Origin: Sporosarcina ureae
GTDB lineage: Bacteria; Bacillota; Bacilli; Bacillales_A; Planococcaceae
Direction: 5' to 3'
Assembly (NCBI RefSeq): GCF_002082015.1
Contig: NZ_CP015109.1
Location: 1,448,001 to 1,512,000, forward strand
DNA length: 64,000 bases
Positions within the stretch are counted from its first letter, which is position 1, and every line of letters begins with the position of its first letter. The notes beneath the pieces were generated by a model. That model made no database searches. It worked only from the letters and a program-made list of their open reading frames with translations, and had not been told where the DNA came from. Below are positions 55,035-62,670 of this stretch, one piece after another. Made by a program: the position numbers and the translations under genes.

Positions 55035-55367
55035 TCAATCATCCTCATCAAGTCGTTCAGGTAAATGTCGTTCAGCAAAATTGGAGAGGCTTTCCTTTAC
55101 GCCTTTTTTACCAAATTGTAAAAAGAGTTTTTTTTCATTGTAAAATCCTTGTGTTAGCAAATAGCGTAAATAGTTATCCATTGCCCGACGTCGTGAAATA
55201 ATATCTTTCATTCCATATTCGAAGAGCCAACTATCAATCACATTAAATATTCCCCGGTTAATAGAATAACTCTTTGCACACCAGTCAAAAAACCTCCTAT
55301 CTGGCAAATGAAAGAGATCTTCCATTTGTTCTTGCGAAGGGAATACACTCATTTCTATTGCATACAT
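55035..55367 (-). CDS. Small protein of unknown function coupled to regulator 1
   Basis: A 110-residue protein starting after AAAGGAGGGTC. I do not recognise it. It is predicted mainly helical, with one Cys in DRRFFDWCAKSYSI and a basic stretch KDIISRRRAMDNYLRYL. It has no membrane segment. Its stop is 1 base from the TTG of regulator 1 and its 3' end holds that gene's ribosome-binding site, so the two are translationally coupled and probably function together, for example as a co-regulator. Confidence 0.72.
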   Translation of the reverse strand: MYAIEMSVFPSQEQMEDLFHLPDRRFFDWCAKSYSINRGIFNVIDSWLFEYGMKDIISRRRAMDNYLRYLLTQGFYNEKKLFLQFGKKGVKESLSNFAERHLPERLDEDD

Positions 55368-55579
55368 ATTTGACCCTCCTTTAATTTACTAACCGCGAAA
55401 GGTAGTTTGCATGGGAAGAAACTGTTTATCCCATGCAAATTTATCCATCGTTGAATTCTTTTCATAAAATGTCAATAATGTATATTGAAAGCTTATACTT
55501 TTTTCTACACTGCCGTTATCTTTAGCTGTGTACAGAGCTTGGTTGTAATTGCACTTTGATGTATGTCTACACCTCTACA

Positions 55580-55593
55580 TGACAGCGCTTTCA
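55580..55593. promoter_or_regulatory. Candidate cre box upstream of regulator 1 operon
   Basis: TGACAGCGCTTTCA has one mismatch to the cre consensus. The 16 bases from 55584 are identical to a stretch at the M20 gene box (34384-34399). Confidence 0.5.
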
Positions 55594-55731
55594 AATAATA
55601 TTTCAGAACTTCCAATGCTTGGTTTATAATTTCATAACATAATCGACTATTATCTTTTAAATAGTGTTTTCAATTTAAGTAGTTGACCCTCTTAGTATTC
55701 TCAGCGTAAAGTATACTGGTAGAAGGTTAAA

Positions 55732-55759
55732 GTATGAAAAAATCAAAACTATTTCATAC
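55732..55759. promoter_or_regulatory. Inverted repeat GTATGAA-N14-TTCATAC
   Basis: Arms at 55732-55738 and 55753-55759, extended by an A/T pair on each side. It is 29 bases beyond the dioxygenase 1 stop and could be its weak terminator or an operator for the divergent-looking regulatory region. Same arms and gap as at 35809-35836. Confidence 0.35.
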
Positions 55760-55787
55760 TCTTTTCCTCCCCTTCAACTATACAGAC

Positions 55788-56573
55788 CTATTGCTCTTTA
55801 CGCATAACAAAGTCCAAAGAAGCTTCGTAATGGTTGCCTTTTTTCTCAAACTTTGTAAGAAGATCTAAGCGCACGCCATCTGCTACGTCATTTTCAAGCC
55901 ATTTATCATCATCTGGGAAGACTTGTGTAATAAGCGTTTCGTGCCCATCCGCTTTAAACATTAAATGAAGGTGTGCAGGACGCATTGGCTGTTTATCTGT
56001 GTACTCTAAAAATTCCCCTGTTGGACCACTTGTTGGAATTGGATAAGGAGTTGGTAGAATCGTCTTTACTTCAAAATCACCGTTCTCGTCTGTATAGAAG
56101 TGACCTCTTAGGTTATATCTAGGGGCTACTGAGTCAAATGCTGAATAAGTTGCATCTGCATCATTTTGCCACATTTCAACTTTTATATTACCAAGTGCAT
56201 GACCGTCAACACTACTTACATTCCCCTTAAAGTACAAGACTTCTCCTGCTTCATCAGGACGTTGTGTCAAAACAAGCGGCTCGCCAGCTACCGCTTCTAA
56301 CAGTGGAGATCCTTCAATAAAGTATGGCCCTAGAAGTGAAGGTTGGGTTCCAGGCATCTCTGTATACATCGAACGCAATAGGTGTGTTTCTAGGAACACG
56401 TCTGCAAAAAGTGGAAGTTCACCTGTACGTCCTAACCTATCAGCCCAGTTCACGAAATTTGTATATTCTTCGTGATTTAGTTTCGCTTCTTCCAAAAAGC
56501 TTTGGATATGCTTTATAAATAAGTCAAAAACCTCCACTACACGTTCATTCTTTTTAATCGCTTCTTTTTGCAT
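55788..56573 (-). CDS. Intradiol ring-cleavage dioxygenase, hydroxyquinol/catechol type, copy 1
   Basis: A 261-residue non-heme Fe(III) dioxygenase. The ligands are Tyr in LLGPYFIEG, Tyr in APRYNLRG and the two His in RPAHLHLMF. The segments PYPIPTSGPTGEFL and RPAHLHLM are closer to hydroxyquinol 1,2-dioxygenases than to catechol 1,2-dioxygenases. The N-terminal 100 residues are the helical dimerisation domain. It opens the ring between two hydroxyls, giving maleylacetate or a muconate. It is about 70 percent identical by eye to the gene at 58028, so this is a recent duplication. Start follows AGGGGGAATT. Confidence 0.9.
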   Translation of the reverse strand: MQKEAIKKNERVVEVFDLFIKHIQSFLEEAKLNHEEYTNFVNWADRLGRTGELPLFADVFLETHLLRSMYTEMPGTQPSLLGPYFIEGSPLLEAVAGEPLVLTQRPDEAGEVLYFKGNVSSVDGHALGNIKVEMWQNDADATYSAFDSVAPRYNLRGHFYTDENGDFEVKTILPTPYPIPTSGPTGEFLEYTDKQPMRPAHLHLMFKADGHETLITQVFPDDDKWLENDVADGVRLDLLTKFEKKGNHYEASLDFVMRKEQ

Positions 56574-56911
56574 GATTAAATTCCCCCTAATTATTATTCA
56601 GTCTAACTTCTTCAATTGACTATTTCCCAAAAATATTCATTACAAGTAATAAGCCTTTAGAGAAGTTAGAATATTTAATCTACAATTACATCTTATTCTA
56701 ACTGAAAAACAAAATCAATACACGAATAGGTCTAACTATATCCATTATTCAGACCCTTTAGTGTTGAGTTTTTCATTGAATACAGTAACTAAATATTTAT
56801 TATCTATAGATTTTGTTAATTCGACTTGCAGCTGATTCACTTTTATCACACGAAAAATTGCTTACACTGAAAGGTCGTACTTCAGCATAAGCAATTTCGA
56901 ATTAGCTATGG
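56574..56911. other. Upstream region of dioxygenase 1 with repeated TCTAACT
   Basis: TCTAACT occurs at 56602, 56697 and 56731, and its complement AGTTAGA at 56664. TCTAACTTCT (56602-56611) and AGAAGTTAGA (56661-56670) form a 10-bp inverted pair. These may be regulator sites before dioxygenase 1. No gene is seen. Confidence 0.4.
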
Positions 56912-57385
56912 TTAAATTTTTATTAGCTCTTTTGATAGTTTTCCAAACTTGCCAGCGAAATAAGTTAAGGCATCCCCTTCATTACTTACGAAATTCTGTA
57001 CTTCTCCCACAAACAACACATGATCGCCGCTATCATATTCTTGCCACGGTTTGCATTCAATATAAGCAAGTGACTCTTCAAGACGAGGAGCATGTTCGCC
57101 TTCAATCCAGTTAAAAGGGGCAACTTCTTTCGGTCGTCCTGCAAAATGCATTGCGACATCCTCTTGAGAAGAGTTTAAAATATTAACGGTAAACGCGTTA
57201 TTTTTCATATGTTCAAATGCTTTTGTTTTACGGTCTACTGACACCAATACAAGAGGCGGATCTAGTGAGACAGAAGTAAATGAGTTCGCTGTTAAGCCAT
57301 GAGATCCATTTTCTGTTTTACACGTCACAACGGTTACGCCAGTTGCAAATTTCCCCATGCAGTTTCTAAATTCTTTAACATCCAT
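56912..57385 (-). CDS. Flavin reductase (HpaC-like), copy 2
   Basis: A 157-residue flavin reductase with FRNCMGKFATGVTVVTCKT, GLTANSFTSVSLDPPLVLVSV and GDHVLFVGEV. It is the last gene of the hpaB operon, 22 bases after the FAD synthetase remnant, and is the natural partner of the flavin monooxygenase at 58852. Start after AGGGGGTAT. Confidence 0.9.
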   Translation of the reverse strand: MDVKEFRNCMGKFATGVTVVTCKTENGSHGLTANSFTSVSLDPPLVLVSVDRKTKAFEHMKNNAFTVNILNSSQEDVAMHFAGRPKEVAPFNWIEGEHAPRLEESLAYIECKPWQEYDSGDHVLFVGEVQNFVSNEGDALTYFAGKFGKLSKELIKI

Positions 57386-57407
57386 TTATATACCCCCTAT
57401 GATAATT

Positions 57408-57959
57408 TTATTGTGCGTTAGTTAAAGCGTATGGCTTCCTACCCAATAAATAATAAGCTTGTTCTGTTTTTTGTTGTCTGAAAAGCTCACGGATTCGTGT
57501 TGACGAAATAACCTCACCTTTAGAACACGTAACTACAGGATGTTGAAATGCATTAAAATGTTTAGTTAAATCTTCAATCGAACCGCTTTTCCCACTTCCA
57601 AAGTGAAAGCCAGGACCAACCCATATTTCTTTTGGATTTATTTTACTTAATTCATCGATAAAATCTCGCACACTTTTTGACGCTTATACCTGATCAAACG
57701 AAGCGAAAACGGTATAGAAGACACCTAACTCTTCAAGAAATTTTTTCTTTTCAGGTAGTGAAGTCAGCATGGATTGATTTTGAAAATAAACTTTAGGTGG
57801 GGGATCAAATGTGTACACAACTAGTGGTACATCATAATAATCCGCTTGTGCTTTAGCTTGACTAATTAAAGCTTGATGTCCTCTATGAATCCCGTCAAAT
57901 GCACCAATCGTCACAATAGATTGATTCAATTCTAATTGATTGTTTTTAAAACAAATCAT
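57408..57959 (-). pseudogene. Stand-alone FAD-synthetase (RibF N-terminal) domain, interrupted by in-frame TAA
   Basis: The frame from ATG 57959 encodes an FMN adenylyltransferase domain with GAFDGIHRGHQ at residue 18. It stops at TAA (57684-57686) after FASFDQV. The same frame reopens immediately, ASKSVRDFIDEL onwards, and contains the second family motif SSTRIRELF, ending at 57408. No frameshift is needed; one base change restores a 183-residue protein. Full RibF has a C-terminal riboflavin kinase domain which is absent here. A dedicated FAD maker in a flavin monooxygenase operon makes sense. It may be a true pseudogene, a sequencing error, or two-part (GTG 57671 could restart). Confidence 0.75.
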
Positions 57960-58027
57960 AATAGTCGCCTCACTTTCTCAGTTGTATAAAGAGAGAAGGA
58001 TAAAACCCTTCTGCTCTTGAATTTCAC

Positions 58028-58810
58028 TTACATAGTGCGCATGACAAAGTCCAGAGAGGAGACTTTATGTCCATCTTTTTCTTCGAGCTTTGTCATTAAG
58101 TCTAAGCGAACGCCGTCTGCTACATCTGTTTCCAACCATTCATCGCCTTCGAAAAACACTTGGGTAATTAGTGTTTCATGACCTTCTGCTTCAAACATTA
58201 AATGTAAGTGTGCAGGTCTCATTGGATGTTGATCCGTATAGTCTAAAAACTCTCCTGTCGGTCCATCAGTCGGAATTGAATACGGAAGAGGCACTATGGT
58301 TTTAACTTCAAAATCTCCATTTTCATCCGTGTAAAAATGTCCTCTGAAATTATACTTTGGTGCATCCGAATCAAATGCTGAATACTTACCAGAATCATCG
58401 TTTTGCCACATTTCTACTCTAACTTTCTCAAGTGGTTCTCCATTTGTATTACTAACATTTCCACTAAAGTACATGACGTCTCCAGCTTCATTAGGTCGTT
58501 GTGTTAATACAAGCGGTTGTCCTGGCTTAGCTTCGATGAGAGGCGTTCCTTCCACGAAATAGGGTCCTAATAGCGAAGGCTGAGTTCCAGGCTTATCTGT
58601 ATACATCGCTCTTAATACGTGACTTTCTAAGAATACGTCTGCATAAAGTGGTAATTCTCCAGCACGCCCTAAACGATCTGCCCAATCCACAAAGTTTGTA
58701 TACTCTTCATGATTTAAGTTTGCTTCTTTTAAAAAGTTTTGTACATGCGATATGAATAAATTAAATACCTCTTCTACACGTTCATTTTTCTTTGATAGTT
58801 GTTTTACCAT
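58028..58810 (-). CDS. Intradiol ring-cleavage dioxygenase, hydroxyquinol/catechol type, copy 2
   Basis: A 260-residue Fe(III) dioxygenase with Tyr in LLGPYFVEG, Tyr in APKYNFRG and two His in RPAHLHLMF. PYSIPTDGPTGEFL fits the hydroxyquinol 1,2-dioxygenase group. It is 42 bases downstream of the HpaB-type gene, so hydroxylation and ring cleavage are encoded in sequence. A second paralogue lies at 55788. The actual substrate (hydroxyquinol, catechol or a substituted form) cannot be told from sequence. Start after AAAGGGAGGAAT. Confidence 0.9.
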   Translation of the reverse strand: MVKQLSKKNERVEEVFNLFISHVQNFLKEANLNHEEYTNFVDWADRLGRAGELPLYADVFLESHVLRAMYTDKPGTQPSLLGPYFVEGTPLIEAKPGQPLVLTQRPNEAGDVMYFSGNVSNTNGEPLEKVRVEMWQNDDSGKYSAFDSDAPKYNFRGHFYTDENGDFEVKTIVPLPYSIPTDGPTGEFLDYTDQHPMRPAHLHLMFEAEGHETLITQVFFEGDEWLETDVADGVRLDLMTKLEEKDGHKVSSLDFVMRTM

Positions 58811-58851
58811 TATAAATTCCTCCCTTTTTACGTTTCATGTTTTCAAAAGAC

Positions 58852-60396
58852 TTACTTTTTTCCATATGCATGTACATCATCGTTATTAACCCACGTTGGA
58901 TTGACCCAACCATCTAAATCGTAATCATCCATACACTCTTGTACAAAGTCTTCAAATTTCTGCGCTCGGCCACTAGCTTTCGCTGTTATTAAGTTTTCCA
59001 ATCGAATATTTTCATTGTTACCAGAATAATTTCTTTCGTACAACTCGTGACGACCACCATATTCAGTACCAATTGCATCCCAAAGTAACTTAATCACTTT
59101 GATTTTCTCTTCAGCCTCTATACCATTTGATCCACGGTATAATTTATCAATAATCGGACGCAGTTCAGTATTCTTGAAATCAGCAGCACTAGATGGCTGT
59201 ACAATTAAACTTCCCGCAACAACTTTCTCTACAATATTTTTCACATGTGACCAACCGTCAGACATGAATACTCGATATGCCAACCCATATTCTAGATTGG
59301 GTAAAACAGTATTGTTAGCTCCTTTTTCAGGATTCAATGCCATGGCATCACTCATTGCCCAAAACATGTTACGATATGCAATGACTTCACCGATTTGGGC
59401 TTGAACACCGCGGAATGAATCCGTTCCATTCCCACGTAACGCCTTAATGAGTAGACCAGAAATGAAGTCTAATTTAACAGCGAATCTTGTTACACCGTGG
59501 AAAGTTAAACGGTGGAGGAACCCACTCTCAGCAAAAAATGTATTCGCTTTTTCAATATCTTTGTAAACTAATACATTCTCCCATGGTATGAGAGCGTTCT
59601 CAAAAACTAGGACGGAATCATTTTCATCGAAACGGCTACTAAGTGGATAGTCAAAAGGACTTCCTGTGACAGCTGCGTTCATTTCATAAGATGCTCGACA
59701 GACTAGTTTAATACCTGGTGTATTCATATCAGCAATGAAAACAAGCGCATATTCTTCGCTAGGAATTGCTAATGCACCGTAGTGAGCAACGAAGTTATAG
59801 TTTGTAAGCGCAGACCCTGTTGCAACCATCTTCGCACCACTTACTAAAATCCCTTCTTCCGTTTTACCTACCGCATGAATAAAGACATCTTTCACTTCAT
59901 CAATCGGCTTATCCCGATCAACAGGGGGATTAATAATCGCATGGTTGAAGAACCAGTTCTTCTCTTGGACTTCTTTGTACCACCTTCTAGCATTATCAGC
60001 ATATTCTCCGTAGTATTCTGGATTTGCACCCAATGTCGCTAAGAACGATGCTTTATAATCCGGTGAGCGTCCCATCTGGCCGTACGACATTTTAGCCCAT
60101 TCTGCAATCGCATCACGCGTTTTAAACAAATCTTCAGGAGTTTTGTCTGGTACGAAGAAACGTTGTGTATACCCACCATTCCCTGTATCAGTTTCTCTTG
60201 TTAATATATCCTTATATTTCGGATCATGTAATGCATCATAAAGGCGAGCGATAGAGCGAGCACTATTTCGAAAACCTGGATGAGTCGTCACATCTTTTAC
60301 TTTCTCACCATGTAGCCAAATTTCACGATTGTCTCTTAAACTTTCAAGGTACTCTTCACCTGTCATCGGTAGTCTAACTGCTTGTTTTACTGTCAT
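58852..60396 (-). CDS. HpaB-family FADH2-dependent phenol monooxygenase, oxygenase component
   Basis: A 514-residue protein of the 4-hydroxyphenylacetate 3-hydroxylase/HpaB family, with the acyl-CoA dehydrogenase-like fold. Family segments are MTGEEYLESLRDNREIWLHGEKV, TRETDTGNGGYTQRFF, FNHAIINPPVDRDKP and PWENVLVYKDIE. It hydroxylates a phenolic ring using reduced FAD delivered by a separate reductase. Relatives include resorcinol, nitrophenol and chlorophenol hydroxylases. With a hydroxyquinol-type dioxygenase next door, a resorcinol- or 4-hydroxyphenol-type substrate is plausible. A cre-like box lies 19 bases upstream. The start follows AAAAGGAGGAG. Confidence 0.9.
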   Translation of the reverse strand: MTVKQAVRLPMTGEEYLESLRDNREIWLHGEKVKDVTTHPGFRNSARSIARLYDALHDPKYKDILTRETDTGNGGYTQRFFVPDKTPEDLFKTRDAIAEWAKMSYGQMGRSPDYKASFLATLGANPEYYGEYADNARRWYKEVQEKNWFFNHAIINPPVDRDKPIDEVKDVFIHAVGKTEEGILVSGAKMVATGSALTNYNFVAHYGALAIPSEEYALVFIADMNTPGIKLVCRASYEMNAAVTGSPFDYPLSSRFDENDSVLVFENALIPWENVLVYKDIEKANTFFAESGFLHRLTFHGVTRFAVKLDFISGLLIKALRGNGTDSFRGVQAQIGEVIAYRNMFWAMSDAMALNPEKGANNTVLPNLEYGLAYRVFMSDGWSHVKNIVEKVVAGSLIVQPSSAADFKNTELRPIIDKLYRGSNGIEAEEKIKVIKLLWDAIGTEYGGRHELYERNYSGNNENIRLENLITAKASGRAQKFEDFVQECMDDYDLDGWVNPTWVNNDDVHAYGKK

Positions 60397-60414
60397 AAAT
60401 ACTCCTCCTTTTAA

Positions 60415-60428
60415 TGTAACCGCTTACT
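60415..60428. promoter_or_regulatory. Candidate cre box upstream of the hpaB-like gene
   Basis: TGTAACCGCTTACT matches the cre consensus except for the last base and lies 19 bases upstream of the start, between promoter and gene, a typical repression position. Confidence 0.6.
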
Positions 60429-60563
60429 AACTTGAATATTACACCTAGTTTCAAATGTATGTAACTGTAAATAAATAGTGACAAATGATTAACCACTAGC
60501 AGTTTTTGCGGGAGTGCATAGATTAACCTTCTAAACAGCGAGTTTATTAAAGTGCATATAATA

Positions 60564-60696
60564 AAGAAGCTAGGACATAAATAGAAAATCTATTGAAATT
60601 AACAAAAGGAGCAAAATTAAAACCGCGTAAAACCAAAGTTCTTTTAACTTGGTTTACGCGGTTCTTTCATTTTATTGAGTTTTGTCCCAGCTTCTT
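60564..60696 (-). repeat. Structured repeat acting as terminator of regulator 2
   Basis: Outer inverted ends AAGAAGCT(A)GGACATAA (60564-60580) and TTTTGTCCCAGCTTCTT (60680-60696) enclose a strong hairpin, AACCGCGTAAA and CCAAAGTT (60621-60640) with AACTTGG and TTTACGCGGTT (60645-60663). The minus strand continues TTTTAATTTTG. It begins 8 bases past the regulator 2 stop. The ends resemble those of the longer repeat at 11089-11382. Confidence 0.75.
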
Positions 60697-60703
60697 AGAT
60701 TTT

Positions 60704-62494
60704 TTAATTTCCCATTACTTTTAATCCAAAGTATATTCTTGTAGCCAATTGTCCATTAAATCGACCAGATCCTGTTTTCAAATCTATATCACTTAGTGAC
60801 TCAATCTTTTCAATTCGATAACGTAGACCTGCGATTGATAGATGTAAATCATCAGCTGTTTGTTGAAGATTACCGTTATTATCCAAATAGGATTTTAATG
60901 TTATGAGAAGGCTGCCTGAGTTACATTCATCATATTCAACTAGGGTTCCAATTGTATTCATATAAAACTTTAAAAGTTCCTCATGATCCGTACCTTTTAA
61001 AAACATCATAATTCCCTCAAGGTCCTTGTAGGTTGCTTGTCTACTACTTACAGGATACGTTAACTGGACAAAATCACATATCCGCTTGGCATCGATATAA
61101 CTTTCCTTTAACTGATAAATGGAATCTACCAAACGTCCAGAACCAATGTGCACAATAACATCAGGTATATTTTTCTTGATTTCATTTATCAAACTAACAC
61201 AAAAATCTTCAGCATCTTGACTTCTAACTTGGGTAGCTATAATAACGATATAATTACATTTCACAAAAAAATCTAGTGTGGGGTATTTATTCATTAAAAC
61301 GCGTACCACTCTATCTTTCATACCTTTTGGAATGACTTTAAGCGTGACAATACGATGTGGCCTATTAATATCAAACCCAAAACTTGCAGCTTGTCTATTT
61401 AAAGTATTCTCATCTGTAATTTCATTAGTAATCATTTCATCAAAAAAGTCTTCTTTTTTACTCCAGAGTGATTCTGTTATTTTACGTTGATGATACATTT
61501 GAATTGTAAAAATCATTAAAGTACGTTTAATAATCGTCTGTTCTCTTTGATTCAATTTCTTTTTTCCAATGACCGTTAGATTTCCAAGAACAACTTTGTT
61601 GTTTTTTATTAAAAAAGATTCAAAAAATAAACCATTTCGTTGGTTTATAATGACTCCACTAGCTTTCAAATTCATATATGCTAATTGCTCTTCATTACTT
61701 ACAAAATACGAAGAGTACACTTCATTGTAATGGTCAATTACAATACTTCGATTAAGTATATTACCAATCGCATGCGTTATTTCGTTAATATCTTTATCCT
61801 CTAAGAATAACTCTGTCAACTGATTTTGAACTTTCTCAGACTCAATAATATTTTCATTTAGTTGTTCAATTTCAGAATACATATCATCTATTACAGACTG
61901 CATAGACTCGCTTTGATAATAGCGTAAGTCTGTTAGATACGCTTCATCACAATGGGCTACGGTTTCAGCAACAAAATAACATTCTGCGTCTCCTATGCCC
62001 CGACAATGTTTCTCATACGCGACTACTTCTTGACCAAATGCACTCGTCAAATAACCACTCGCATAACCAATTAATGTCCAGCAAATGGCTTCGTTTCCTA
62101 TTTCATTTTCAGCAATGTGATTCGTAAATTCAAATGAATTTTTCCAATATCCTGTAATATATAAATGATCTTCGTTAACTTCTAATATATCAGGCTCTAC
62201 AGTTACAATTCCCTCTAATGTATGCATGACTGTTCCTGACAGTATTAGTTCCTTCAAGGATTCCCATTCATATTTTTCTTTAATAGATTCAGCAGCCCGT
62301 TTGCCGCAAGCCCAGCCGTAGCGCATCAAAAAACCTTTTGCGCGTTCTTTACCTAGCGTATTTATTAAGTCACTACGTAATATTCCCAATGCCTCTACAG
62401 AAATTAACCCCATTCTTTTGTCGTGAAGTTTAATGATTCCTGTACGCGGATTAATATCAATTAAGTTTTGCAACAGCAAGCTATTAGCTTTCAT
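60704..62494 (-). CDS. XylR_N-V4R sensor fused to PucR-type HTH: aromatic-responsive regulator 2
   Basis: A 596-residue paralogue of regulator 1. The XylR_N domain (residues 10-95) and V4R domain (about 105-180) are followed by a helical linker, a GAF-like region and a PucR/CdaR C-terminus with HTH_30 (QQTADDLHLSIAGLRYRIEKIE). His91 and Trp117 correspond to the phenol-contacting pair of MopR; Cys138, Glu161, Cys164 and Cys172 keep the zinc-ligand spacing (23, 3 and 8). There is no AAA+ or sigma-54 contact motif. It lies upstream of the hpaB operon on the same strand, separated by a terminator, and has a perfect cre box upstream. The start may also be TTG at 62497. Confidence 0.85.
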   Translation of the reverse strand: MKANSLLLQNLIDINPRTGIIKLHDKRMGLISVEALGILRSDLINTLGKERAKGFLMRYGWACGKRAAESIKEKYEWESLKELILSGTVMHTLEGIVTVEPDILEVNEDHLYITGYWKNSFEFTNHIAENEIGNEAICWTLIGYASGYLTSAFGQEVVAYEKHCRGIGDAECYFVAETVAHCDEAYLTDLRYYQSESMQSVIDDMYSEIEQLNENIIESEKVQNQLTELFLEDKDINEITHAIGNILNRSIVIDHYNEVYSSYFVSNEEQLAYMNLKASGVIINQRNGLFFESFLIKNNKVVLGNLTVIGKKKLNQREQTIIKRTLMIFTIQMYHQRKITESLWSKKEDFFDEMITNEITDENTLNRQAASFGFDINRPHRIVTLKVIPKGMKDRVVRVLMNKYPTLDFFVKCNYIVIIATQVRSQDAEDFCVSLINEIKKNIPDVIVHIGSGRLVDSIYQLKESYIDAKRICDFVQLTYPVSSRQATYKDLEGIMMFLKGTDHEELLKFYMNTIGTLVEYDECNSGSLLITLKSYLDNNGNLQQTADDLHLSIAGLRYRIEKIESLSDIDLKTGSGRFNGQLATRIYFGLKVMGN

Positions 62495-62575
62495 CAATAT
62501 ATTTCCCTCACTTCATAACTTTTTAATTTCCATAAAGATTTTATACACTACTTATTAATACAGAAAAACACCGTT

Positions 62576-62589
62576 TGTAATCGCTTTCA
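62576..62589. promoter_or_regulatory. cre box upstream of regulator 2
   Basis: TGTAATCGCTTTCA matches TGWAANCGNTNWCA at every position and lies 82 bases upstream of the regulator 2 start. This predicts carbon catabolite repression of the phenol regulator itself. Confidence 0.75.
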
Positions 62590-62624
62590 ACAGATTCTAT
62601 AAAAAACCCTCTTTTATCATTAAG

Positions 62625-62656
62625 AAAAAATGATGATGTATTATTTTAATACATCA
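62625..62656 (-). terminator. Terminator after the thiolase gene
   Basis: TGATGTATT (62634-62642) pairs with AATACATCA (62648-62656); the minus strand then reads TTTTTTCTT. It is 15 bases past the thiolase stop. Confidence 0.88.
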
Positions 62657-62670
62657 CCATTTTTCACCAA

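Larger units (their letters stand above)
55368..55787. other. Regulatory region upstream of regulator 1 operon, no gene
   Basis: Contains a perfect hairpin TTTGCATGGGA (55406-55416) with TCCCATGCAAA (55429-55439) close to the start of the small protein gene, a cre-like box at 55580-55593, and an inverted repeat at 55732-55759. No open frame of note. Confidence 0.55.
60397..60703. other. Intergenic region with cre box and terminator-like repeat
   Basis: Contains the cre-like box at 60415-60428 next to the hpaB gene and the repeat at 60564-60696. No gene. Confidence 0.6.

Noticed and set aside
53147..62494. Sigma-54-dependent activation by the XylR-like regulators
   Set aside because: Neither protein has an AAA+ domain or GAFTGA motif, so sigma-54 control is not expected.
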